Shown one piece after another: positions 9,619 to 15,904 of a DNA stretch of 16,897 nt (position 1 is the stretch's first letter; each line of letters opens with the position of its first letter). Where the stretch lies: positions 1 through 16,897 of the forward strand of contig JANQFD010000039.1 of assembly GCA_028278005.1 (NCBI GenBank). Reading direction: 5' to 3'. The DNA comes from Chlorobium sp. Lineage in GTDB: Bacteria > Bacteroidota > Chlorobiia > Chlorobiales > Chlorobiaceae. A program made the translations under genes and the position numbers. The notes under the pieces are model-generated. The model saw only the letters and a program-made list of their open reading frames with translations. It had not been told where the DNA came from and did not search any database.

Positions 9619-10884
9619 ATGAAGGTAGATAATTTCAGACTTCAACTCGGCGACAAGGAGTATATCCCGATCATAATAGGCGGCATGGGCGTAAACATAT
9701 CCACAACCGAGCTTGCTCTCGCCGCTGAAAACCTGGGGGGCATCGGTCATATCTCCGACGCAGAAGTCTGCTATGTCTGCGACCAGTTGTTCAGCACCTC
9801 ATACACAACACGGAAAAGGAAAAAGTACAGCTACAACGCAAACAATCCCGACAAGTCTGATGTGTATTTCGATCTCGAAGATATTTTCGAAGCACAGAAA
9901 ACCTACGTGGAGCACACCGTATCGCAAAAAAGCGGCAACGGTGCAATTTTCATGAACTGCATGGAAAAATTGACCATGCGGGATGCTTCCGAAACATTAC
10001 GGGCAAGACTTTCTGCAGCGATGGACGCGGGTATCGACGGACTTACGCTTGCAGCCGGGCTCAACCTTCGCACACTGGATCTTATCAAGGACCACCCGAG
10101 ATTCCATCATGTCAAAATCGGGATTATTATCTCCTCTTTACGGGCACTCAACATATTCCTGAAACGTGCCGTCAGACTGCAGCGCATCCCCGACTATATC
10201 ATTGTAGAAGGCCCTCTGGCCGGCGGTCATCTCGGCTTCAGTCCTGACGACTGGCAAACCTACGATCTGAAAACAATCGTCAGTGAAGTAATTGCGTTTC
10301 TCAAAAAGGAAGAACTGAACATTCCGGTTATACCCGCAGGCGGTATTTTTACGGGTTCCGATGCCGTTGAATTTTTAAAGACCGGCTCATCGGCTGTCCA
10401 GGTAGCGACACGGTTCACAATTACAAAAGAATCAGGACTTCCCGACGAGGTCAAGCAGCATTATATCAATGCCGAGCATGAAGAAATCGTGGTCAACACT
10501 GTTTCTCCCACCGGCTATCCGATGAGAATGCTCAGGAAATCCCCGGTGCTGAACTATTCGATCCGGCCCAACTGCGAAGGATTCGGCTATCTGCTCGACA
10601 ACAAAGGCAAGTGCGGTTATATCGATGCATACTACAAGGCTCTCGAATCACGTAAAGAGGGCGAACCAATGAGAATTACCGATCAAACATGCCTCTGTAT
10701 CGGAATGGCAAAATATGATTGCTGGACATGCGGCGATACCACCTGGCGCCTCAAAGAAACCACGAACAGAATGCATGACGGAAGCTGGCAGCTGCCTTCA
10801 GCTGAAGACATATTCAACGATTACCGGTTCAGCGAGGACCACACGATTAAAAAACCCGCTCCTGTCGAAAAAGTCAACAGCTGA
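9619..10884 (+). CDS. Nitronate monooxygenase / 2-nitropropane dioxygenase-like flavoprotein
   Basis: This is a predicted FMN-dependent TIM-barrel oxidoreductase of the nitronate monooxygenase/FabK-like superfamily. The true substrate is unknown, and members include nitronate oxidases and enoyl reductases. In the 421-residue protein the first barrel strand is IPIIIGGMGVNIS (16-28). VEGPLAGGHLG (196-206) is the flavin/active-site segment. IPAGGIFTG (238-246) and GSSAVQVATRF (256-266) are the phosphate-binding strands. SPTGYPMR (296-303) begins the C-terminal cap. A cysteine-rich tail (Cys358, 360, 368, 371) is unusual to my eye. The frame is open upstream to 9349, but family similarity begins at the ATG at 9619. 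ATG 9583 is an alternative, and neither has a clear Shine-Dalgarno. No neighbour gives a function. Confidence 0.85.
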   Translation: MKVDNFRLQLGDKEYIPIIIGGMGVNISTTELALAAENLGGIGHISDAEVCYVCDQLFSTSYTTRKRKKYSYNANNPDKSDVYFDLEDIFEAQKTYVEHTVSQKSGNGAIFMNCMEKLTMRDASETLRARLSAAMDAGIDGLTLAAGLNLRTLDLIKDHPRFHHVKIGIIISSLRALNIFLKRAVRLQRIPDYIIVEGPLAGGHLGFSPDDWQTYDLKTIVSEVIAFLKKEELNIPVIPAGGIFTGSDAVEFLKTGSSAVQVATRFTITKESGLPDEVKQHYINAEHEEIVVNTVSPTGYPMRMLRKSPVLNYSIRPNCEGFGYLLDNKGKCGYIDAYYKALESRKEGEPMRITDQTCLCIGMAKYDCWTCGDTTWRLKETTNRMHDGSWQLPSAEDIFNDYRFSEDHTIKKPAPVEKVNS

Positions 10885-10885
10885 C

Positions 10886-10907
10886 TGTTCGGCAATATTG
10901 CCGGACA
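10886..10907 (+). terminator. Hairpin after the nitronate monooxygenase-like gene
   Basis: TGTTCGGC and GCCGGACA, separated by AATATT, form an 8-bp stem with one G-U pair, starting one base after the stop codon at 10882-10884. The core CGGCAATATTGCCG is a perfect palindrome. No U-tract follows at once; a run of seven T occurs about 20 nt later. It may act as a terminator or as a 3'-end stabilising hairpin. Confidence 0.4.
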
Positions 10908-11001
10908 ATCCAAAAGCAAAAAGGCATTTTTTTCACTCCTTCACGTCCCGTACCTCTTTTCTCCGGCGTCGGAATCGGGAATCGACATCCTTACATTGCC
11001 C

Positions 11002-11029
11002 GCTGCCAACTGTTGACTGCCGACTGATT
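11002..11029 (+). repeat. Heptad repeat ACTGNNN, four units
   Basis: Four consecutive 7-base units, GCTGCCA, ACTGTTG, ACTGCCG and ACTGATT, share the core (A/G)CTG with three variable bases. They lie in the 270-bp gap between the nitronate-monooxygenase-like gene and the membrane-protein gene. The same unit type occurs in a longer array on the other side of the membrane-protein gene. This spacing looks like the period-7 intergenic repeats known from some bacterial lineages. Confidence 0.7.
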
Positions 11030-11113
11030 TCCCCTTTCTCTGCCTTCCGGCTTCTCGGGCACAGGGCACGGAGCACTCTCTCCCCCAATGCAGGTTATTT
11101 AAAAAAGAACAGT

Positions 11114-11130
11114 TACATTGAAACAATGTA
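11114..11130. promoter_or_regulatory. 17-bp inverted repeat upstream of the membrane-protein gene (possible operator)
   Basis: TACATTG-AAA-CAATGTA is a perfect 7-bp inverted repeat with a 3-base spacer. It ends 24 bp before the ATG of the membrane-protein gene. Its size and position fit a binding site for a dimeric regulator, but I do not recognise the regulator. A 3-base loop also allows a small RNA hairpin in the leader that could affect translation. Confidence 0.45.
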
Positions 11131-11154
11131 GGATGACTTTTCAACCTGTTCGTT

Positions 11155-12174
11155 ATGAAAAGAAAACTGAAATGGCTTCTTGCGACGGCACTGTTATTTA
11201 CCTGCCTGCTGCTGCTGATATTTCTTTTCAACCAGCTTTATTTTTTCGCTGAACTTGTCTCCGGCCTGCACCCCATTGCAGGGTATATCGTCCTTGCGTC
11301 AGGCATTGGGCTGTTCACTGTCCTTTTGCTCTCTGCCGTAGCATGCTGGCACTCCCCCAGAAGACCGGTCTTTCCGGAAAACGAAGCATCTCCATCCTAT
11401 GACGCATATATACGGCATCTCGGTAAAATCCAGCCCGCTCACCCCAAACATCCCGAACCGGAGCCGGCAAGCAGGGATGAGAGGTGGCTTAAAACCAACC
11501 ATAAACTGCTTGAAGTCGATGCCCTGAACGTCACAAAAGAACTGGGAGTAAAAAACTTTTTTATCGGCGCCTTCGCCCAGAACACATCCTACGGTACGAC
11601 AACTTCGTTGACGAACAACCTGAAACTGGTATGGAGAATCTACAAACTTCACCGCCGCCGGCATTATGGCCGGGACCTGCTCGATTTGTACCGATTCACG
11701 CATGAATCCCTTCCTCTCTCGGATTTCAACAAGGAGGAACTCCCCTCACATATCAAACCGATCATTCAGTCTTCTTTCAGCAATACACTCGCCACCCTTC
11801 TTCCCGGCGGCAACCTGTTAACCCCGTTTTTCCTCAACTTTTTCCTTGCCGGGTCTACGAACACGTACCTCACCTGCCTGACAGGTATAATCAGCACCCA
11901 TTACTGCCAGTCTCTTTCCGCGGAAGACAAGGCGGAGATTGTCCGCCAGAGCAAGCTCGAAGCGTCATTCATGCTGAAAGAAATTGTGAAAGAGTGTAAT
12001 CCGATACTCTCCCAGACCATCAGCAGTGCAGTTAAAAAAGCCGGCATTGAAAGTCTCGACAGCGTTCAAACCTCTTCTTCCGGGGGAAGCATTGCACAGG
12101 ACATTGTTTCACATCTTGCACAATCGCTTAAAAACATCATACGCGAGAACGTCGAGTCGGAGAAGGAGAAATAA
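11155..12174 (+). CDS. Hypothetical membrane protein, weakly DUF697-like
   Basis: I do not recognise this 339-residue protein with confidence. Two N-terminal membrane segments are clear (about 7-31 and 41-65), followed by a Pro-rich polar linker (about 68-108) and a soluble helical region. A third hydrophobic stretch (about 213-250, LLPGGNLLTPFFLNFFLAG) resembles the Gly-rich hydrophobic part of DUF697/YcjF-type proteins. VWRIYKLHRRRHYGRDLLDL (159-178) is similar to the VRxIaelYgrr stretch of that family. The C-terminus has charged helices ending in ESEKEK. No enzyme motif is visible. The gene stands alone, with a 17-bp inverted repeat just upstream and heptad repeats on both sides. No Shine-Dalgarno is evident before the ATG. 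Confidence 0.75.
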   Translation: MKRKLKWLLATALLFTCLLLLIFLFNQLYFFAELVSGLHPIAGYIVLASGIGLFTVLLLSAVACWHSPRRPVFPENEASPSYDAYIRHLGKIQPAHPKHPEPEPASRDERWLKTNHKLLEVDALNVTKELGVKNFFIGAFAQNTSYGTTTSLTNNLKLVWRIYKLHRRRHYGRDLLDLYRFTHESLPLSDFNKEELPSHIKPIIQSSFSNTLATLLPGGNLLTPFFLNFFLAGSTNTYLTCLTGIISTHYCQSLSAEDKAEIVRQSKLEASFMLKEIVKECNPILSQTISSAVKKAGIESLDSVQTSSSGGSIAQDIVSHLAQSLKNIIRENVESEKEK

Positions 12175-12209
12175 CAGTCGGCAGTTGATGCGAAAGATAC
12201 TGCCTACTG
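12175..12209. repeat. Imperfect inverted repeat after the membrane-protein gene
   Basis: CAGTCGGCAGT (12175-12185) and ACTGCCTACTG (12199-12209) are complementary at 10 of 11 positions, with a 13-base loop. The first arm begins directly after the stop codon of the membrane-protein gene. The second arm is the start of the ACTGNNN heptad array. It could form a 3'-end hairpin for the transcript; there is no U-tract. Confidence 0.55.
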
Positions 12210-12254
12210 AGAACTGTAAACTGAAGACTGAGAACTGATCGCTGCCTACTGATC
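12199..12254 (+). repeat. Heptad repeat ACTGNNN, eight units, running into tadA
   Basis: Eight back-to-back 7-base units have the core ACTG (one GCTG): ACTGCCT, ACTGAGA, ACTGTAA, ACTGAAG, ACTGAGA, ACTGATC, GCTGCCT and ACTGATC. The last two units overlap the 3' end of tadA and supply its stop codon and final Gln and Asp codons. Same core and orientation as the four-unit array at 11002-11029. Confidence 0.85.
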
Positions 12255-12701
12255 TCTCAGTCCCCTGAAAAACTCCTCGAGCAGGCTCCGGGCCTTGTGT
12301 TCAAGAATACCTCCGTAGACTTCGGGCCGGTGGTTCAGGCTGTTTGAGGCAGTTATGTTCATCACGGTCCCGCATGCCCCCATTTTGGGATCATACGCGC
12401 CGAACACAACCCGTCCCACTTTCGCATTGACAATCGCTCCCGCACACATCGGACAAGGCTCAAGGGTCACGGCCAGCGTGCAGTCGTTCAGGTATTTGGC
12501 CCCGAGGGTCGCCATCGCCGCCGTCAATGCTATCATTTCGGCATGTGCGGTTGCGTCTGTAAGTTCCTCGACCTGATTGTACCCTCTGCCGACAACATGC
12601 CCGCTCGAGTCGAAAACCACCGCACCGACAGGCACCTCTTTTTTCTCATATGCCTTGATCGCTTCGCGAAAAGCAAGTTCCATGTACTGCGAGAGGTCCA
12701 T
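12246..12701 (-). CDS. tadA: tRNA-specific adenosine deaminase
   Basis: TadA deaminates A34 to inosine in the anticodon of tRNA-Arg(ACG), widening decoding of CGN codons. The 151-residue protein is of normal length. It has the zinc-deaminase signature HAE (53-55; zinc-binding His53 and proton-shuttle Glu55) and PCPMC (82-86; zinc-binding Cys83 and Cys86). The NxxxxxxDxTxHAE context (N42 and D49-T51) fits TadA better than guanine or cytosine deaminases. The C-terminal helix LLEEFFRGLR is as expected. The last residues and stop codon lie inside an ACTGNNN repeat array, so the C-terminus may have been reshaped by that repeat. The gene is transcribed away from sucC, and its promoter must lie in the hairpin-rich divergent gap. 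Confidence 0.95.
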   Translation of the reverse strand: MDLSQYMELAFREAIKAYEKKEVPVGAVVFDSSGHVVGRGYNQVEELTDATAHAEMIALTAAMATLGAKYLNDCTLAVTLEPCPMCAGAIVNAKVGRVVFGAYDPKMGACGTVMNITASNSLNHRPEVYGGILEHKARSLLEEFFRGLRDQ

Positions 12702-12725
12702 AACGAAAAACGTTTACACTTCCTG

Positions 12726-12759
12726 AACTGATCGTCCCGGCAAGTCGGGACGCTCAGTT
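12726..12759. repeat. Hairpin repeat, GTCCCG type, copy 1
   Basis: AACTGA-T-CGTCCCG (12726-12739) pairs with CGGGACG-C-TCAGTT (12746-12759) across the loop GCAAGT. This gives a 14-position stem with a single mismatch. Both flanking genes read away from it, so it cannot be their terminator. The core matches copy 2 except for two loop bases, which suggests a dispersed REP-like element. Confidence 0.75.
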
Positions 12760-12918
12760 GTAGTAAGATTATTAAAAACGGTCTTTATTGGTACAATATC
12801 GCGCATCCTGATGAACGGAGGATTTTATCTAACCGTCATTTTTTGCTATAATAAGCTTTTTGTTTGTCACTTTCATAAGGGCACCTCTGTTCCGTTGCAG
12901 CGCACCTTGATTACTTTG

Positions 12919-12940
12919 TTGTCCCGGCTTGTCGGGACAA
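12919..12940. repeat. Hairpin repeat, GTCCCG type, copy 2
   Basis: TTGTCCCG (12919-12926) pairs perfectly with CGGGACAA (12933-12940) over the loop GCTTGT. The 18-base core GTCCCGGC-(AA or TT)-GTCGGGAC is shared with the copy 180 bp upstream. It lies about 135 bp before the sucC start and may be in the sucC leader or promoter zone. Confidence 0.75.
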
Positions 12941-12960
12941 ACTCCGGTTTTTGAAATTTT

Positions 12961-12975
12961 CCCGATTGCGTCGGG
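12961..12975. repeat. Short hairpin CCCGA/TCGGG, degenerate copy 3
   Basis: CCCGA (12961-12965) and TCGGG (12971-12975) form a 5-bp stem with loop TTGCG, followed by GTCCCG. It looks like a decayed or shortened relative of the two larger hairpins nearby. Confidence 0.45.
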
Positions 12976-13075
12976 GTCCCGTTCGTCTTGCACTCAAGGC
13001 ACTCGTGACAATCTATAGAGGAAGCCATGAGAAACCGTCATTTTTTTGTGCCACTATTAACCAACATGCAATACC

Positions 13076-14251
13076 ATGAATATTCACGAATATCAGGGCA
13101 AGGATATACTTCGCAAGTTCGGTGTTTCCGTTCCGAAAGGCATCGTTGCGTTTTCCGCCGATGAGGCCCGCCAGGCTGCCGAGCAGCTTTTTGAAGAGCA
13201 GGAAAGTAACGTTGTCGTTGTAAAAGCCCAGATTCATGCCGGTGGCAGAGGAAAGGCCGGCGGGGTCAAACTGGCCAAATCTCCTGAGGAGGCACATGAA
13301 ATTTCGCGCCAGATACTCGGTGCGACGCTTGTAACCCATCAGACAGGCCCTGAAGGCAAAGAGGTCAAACGCCTGCTGGTTGAAGAAGGCATGAATATCG
13401 AAAAGGAGTTCTATGTCGGCATAACCCTCGACCGGGCGACATCGAACAACGTTCTGATGGTCTCGACCGAAGGCGGCATGGAAATCGAAAAGGTGGCCGA
13501 AGAGACACCGGAAAAACTGCTTAAAATCCAGATTCATCCCCTCCATGGCATCCAGGGTTATCAGGCCCGTCAGGCGGCATTTTTCCTCGGACTTGAAGGG
13601 GATAAATTCAAGAACGCCGTGAAGTTCATCGCCGCACTGTATAAAGCCTATGTATCGGTTGACGCATCTCTTGCCGAGATTAATCCTCTGGTGATAACCA
13701 AGGAAGGGCGTGTTCTTGCTCTTGACGCAAAAATCAACTTCGACTCGAATGCCCTCTTCCGCCATAAGGATTTCCTTGAACTCAGGGACATAAGCGAAGA
13801 GGACCCGTTTGAAGTGGAAGCCTCCAAATCAAACCTCAATTATGTCCGGCTCGACGGCAATGTCGGGTGTATGGTTAACGGCGCCGGTCTGGCAATGGCA
13901 ACGATGGATATGATTCAGCTTGCCGGGGGCAAACCGGCCAACTTCCTCGATGTAGGCGGAGGCGCAAGCCCTGAAACCGTTGAGGAAGGCTTTAAAATCA
14001 TCATGAGCGACAAGAACGTCAAAGCAATTCTTGTGAACATCTTCGGGGGTATCGTACGCTGTGACCGGGTCGCAGGCGGTGTCATCGAAGCCGCGAAAAA
14101 GGTTGACCTGAGCTTGCCGGTTATCGTACGGCTTGAAGGAACCAACGCCGAAGTCGCCCAGAAAATGCTCGATGACTCAGGGCTCAATCTTATCGCCGCA
14201 AACGGACTGCGGGACGCTGCACAAAAAGTCAACGAAGCGCTTGCAGGGTGA
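13076..14251 (+). CDS. sucC: Succinyl-CoA synthetase (ADP-forming), beta subunit
   Basis: The beta subunit of succinyl-CoA synthetase binds nucleotide, Mg and succinate and works with SucD, which is not in this window. In a green sulfur bacterium the enzyme would run toward succinyl-CoA in the reductive TCA cycle. The 391 residues match the family. The ATP-grasp N-terminal part has MNIHEYQGKDILRKFG, Lys50 and the Gly-rich loop HAGGRGKAGG (54-63). Mg/nucleotide residues lie in EINPLV (201-206) and LALDAKINFD (214-223). The C-terminal ligase domain has NGAGLAMATMD (268-278), FLDVGGGAS (290-298) and NIFGGIVRCD (321-330). There is no clear Shine-Dalgarno before this ATG. A different frame with a good one starts at 13027 and overlaps it. 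A strong hairpin follows the stop, so sucC appears to be monocistronic. Confidence 0.97.
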   Translation: MNIHEYQGKDILRKFGVSVPKGIVAFSADEARQAAEQLFEEQESNVVVVKAQIHAGGRGKAGGVKLAKSPEEAHEISRQILGATLVTHQTGPEGKEVKRLLVEEGMNIEKEFYVGITLDRATSNNVLMVSTEGGMEIEKVAEETPEKLLKIQIHPLHGIQGYQARQAAFFLGLEGDKFKNAVKFIAALYKAYVSVDASLAEINPLVITKEGRVLALDAKINFDSNALFRHKDFLELRDISEEDPFEVEASKSNLNYVRLDGNVGCMVNGAGLAMATMDMIQLAGGKPANFLDVGGGASPETVEEGFKIIMSDKNVKAILVNIFGGIVRCDRVAGGVIEAAKKVDLSLPVIVRLEGTNAEVAQKMLDDSGLNLIAANGLRDAAQKVNEALAG

Positions 14252-14281
14252 TTCCTGCTTCTCCATCAATACTGACACATG

Positions 14282-14310
14282 ACCCTTTCTGAACCGGAAA
14301 GGGTTTTGTG
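14282..14310 (+). terminator. Intrinsic terminator of sucC
   Basis: ACCCTTTC (14282-14289) and GAAAGGGT (14297-14304) form a perfect 8-bp stem with a 7-base loop, followed directly by TTTGTG and further T. It lies 30 bp after the sucC stop. This is the most convincing Rho-independent terminator in the window. Confidence 0.8.
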
Positions 14311-14330
14311 TTTAAGGCTTGTTTAAGGCT
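14309..14330 (+). repeat. Tandem duplication of TGTTTAAGGCT
   Basis: Two identical 11-bp units stand back to back (14309-14319 and 14320-14330), overlapping the U-tract end of the sucC terminator. This looks like a recent slippage duplication. Confidence 0.75.
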
Positions 14331-14357
14331 GAAAAAAAGGGGGGCATATAACCAGAA

Positions 14358-14381
14358 AAGGAGACGCTTTCACGTCTCCTT
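14358..14381. repeat. 9-bp perfect hairpin between sucC and the bciB-like gene
   Basis: AAGGAGACG (14358-14366) pairs with CGTCTCCTT (14373-14381) over the loop CTTTCA. On the minus strand the stem is followed by TT and C, so it has a weak minus-strand terminator character, but no minus-strand gene lies on its right until the SDR beyond the bciB-like gene. On the plus strand it may back up the sucC terminator. Confidence 0.6.
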
Positions 14382-14651
14382 CACCGGGTTCAACAACAAA
14401 CCAGAGAAAACCAGAAAACATGGATCAAAGTATCTGAACACATATCAACACATGCTTAACGTTATCATCCAAACATCGATCTGTTGTCAAACAGTTCAAG
14501 CAGCAACACTAACCTAACTGGATAGTAAAAGTACTTGTTCCTACTCAAGCACCTTCAATAGATAGGACGACCTATTTTCCTTTTTCTTGCGCTCTTTTAA
14601 AAAAAATATTTTAACCTTTTATTTTTCTTGTCTAATCCACCCGAACAACCG

Positions 14652-15890
14652 ATGAACATAGGAGAGATGCCCGAAGAAAATGACGCCCGTATCGAGAAAG
14701 GCATTTGCAGCTCCTGCGGTCTCTGCTCGGTCAAGGATTGGCCGATGCAGGAAAGCCTGCAAAGCTGTGTCTTTAAAAACGGATGGCTGGGCAAAAGAGA
14801 GAAGGCCCTGTTCGGCAGGGAGAGAAAACCGGATAATCCGGAAGAAATGCGTTTCGGCATTGCTCTCGAGCGGTTTACCGCACAGCTCAACCATCCGCTG
14901 CCTGATGCCCAATGGAGCGGAATCGTTACCACCATAGCCCGCAAGGCTTTTGAAAGCGGGCTTGTAGATGGAGTAGCTACACTGCACCGCAGCGAGGGTA
15001 GCCGTTTTTTTTCAAAACCGGTCCTTGCAATGTCTACCGAAGAGATCGACGCATCCAGAGGCAACAAACCGGTACTCTCTCCGGTCCTCAGATCTTTGCA
15101 GACCGCGGCAAGAAAAAAGCTCAAAACAGTACTTGTTATCGGAGCAGCCTGCCACATTCATATTCTCAGGGATTTTAAGGATCGGTTTCCCTACCTGCAG
15201 GACATGGAAATCTATACCGTGGGCATTCCATGCGTCGACAATGTTCATAGAGACAAATTCCACTGGATTCTTGAGAGAATGTCGAAATCACCCGGCACAG
15301 CCTGCCATATGGAATTCATGCAGGATTTTCGTATCCACATCAAGCATACAAATGGCAGGACCGAAAAAATCCCTTTTTTCTCGCTCCCGCAAGAACTTTC
15401 GAATCCGGACATATTTCCCGTTGCATGCATGGGATGCTTCGATTACCTCAACAGCCTGTCGGATATTACCGTCGGTTATCTTGCCGCCAGACTGCTTCCT
15501 GATCAGAACCGGCAATGGTTGATTGTAAGAACGGATAAAGGGAAAAAACTGCTCGATCTGATAAACGGTCAGCTCGAACGCCATGCTGAAGAAGGAATAT
15601 GGGATTGCAGAAAGTACGTCCTGCAAAATGCCGAGCGGGTTATTGCAGATATGAAGAACACGAATGCCTTGTACTCCCCGGACAGAAAAATACCGCTCTG
15701 GCTTGGGCACGCACTCTCGTGGATGCTCAGCAGGACCGGCCCGAAAGGCATCGGTTTTGCCCATTACTCGGTTGATTTCCACCTGATCAGACATTACTAC
15801 TATATCAAATACCGGTACCCGGAACAGCTCCCGGTACTTGTTCCCCGTCATGTTCGCTCAATTCTTCAGGAGTATAATCTGCCGCTGTAA
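14652..15890 (+). CDS. bciB: BciB/HCAR-family ferredoxin-dependent (bacterio)chlorophyllide reductase
   Basis: The protein belongs to the FrhB/FpoF-like flavo-iron-sulfur family that contains BciB (8-vinyl reduction of divinyl chlorophyllide, ferredoxin as donor) and plant HCAR (7-hydroxymethyl chlorophyll a reductase). In 412 residues it has the cluster motif CSSCGLC (Cys19, 22, 25, then Cys39). QWSGIVTTIA (87-96), CVDNVHRD, EFMQDFRI (221-228) and CMGCFDY (Cys259, 262) follow, with the C-terminal GPKGIGFAHYSVDFHLIR (363-380). This order and these signatures match BciB and HCAR as I remember them, over the full length. BciB is the default call; residues alone do not separate the two activities. 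The start is uncertain: TTG at 14628, ATG at 14652 and ATG at 14667 (after GGAGAG, spacing short) are all possible. It converges on the NYC1/NOL-like SDR with only 14 bp between stops, leaving no room for a terminator. Confidence 0.85.
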   Translation: MNIGEMPEENDARIEKGICSSCGLCSVKDWPMQESLQSCVFKNGWLGKREKALFGRERKPDNPEEMRFGIALERFTAQLNHPLPDAQWSGIVTTIARKAFESGLVDGVATLHRSEGSRFFSKPVLAMSTEEIDASRGNKPVLSPVLRSLQTAARKKLKTVLVIGAACHIHILRDFKDRFPYLQDMEIYTVGIPCVDNVHRDKFHWILERMSKSPGTACHMEFMQDFRIHIKHTNGRTEKIPFFSLPQELSNPDIFPVACMGCFDYLNSLSDITVGYLAARLLPDQNRQWLIVRTDKGKKLLDLINGQLERHAEEGIWDCRKYVLQNAERVIADMKNTNALYSPDRKIPLWLGHALSWMLSRTGPKGIGFAHYSVDFHLIRHYYYIKYRYPEQLPVLVPRHVRSILQEYNLPL

Positions 15891-15904
15891 ACCCTTGTAT
15901 ATGA

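Larger units (their letters stand above)
12702..13075. other. Divergent intergenic region tadA / sucC
   Basis: This gap of 374 bp separates two genes read outward, so it should hold promoters for both. It contains three GTCCCG/CGGGAC-type hairpins (12726-12759, 12919-12940, 12961-12975). A 14-bp direct repeat AACCGTCATTTTTT occurs at 12831 and 13033, and the section around 12840-12870 is AT-rich. A short frame with a good ribosome site begins at 13027. I cannot assign promoter boxes with confidence. Confidence 0.6.
14252..14651. other. Intergenic region sucC / bciB-like gene
   Basis: About 400 bp without a convincing gene. From left to right it holds the sucC terminator, an exact tandem 11-bp repeat (14309-14330), a 9-bp hairpin (14358-14381), three near-copies of ACCAGARAA (14351, 14400, 14411), and a T-rich stretch just before the next gene. 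A 69-codon open frame here has no recognisable product. The promoter of the bciB-like gene should lie in the right half. Confidence 0.6.

Noticed and set aside
12726..12975. CRISPR-like array
   Set aside because: The repeated hairpins are too few and irregularly spaced, with no constant repeat-spacer pattern and no cas gene nearby.
13013..13765. 250-codon minus-strand frame opposite sucC
   Set aside because: It lies entirely against the conserved sucC sequence and has no family features; explained as a shadow frame.
14308..14517. 69-codon plus-strand frame in the sucC/bciB gap
   Set aside because: It begins inside the sucC terminator and contains the tandem 11-mer and the 9-bp hairpin; the product is low-complexity basic sequence with no known match.
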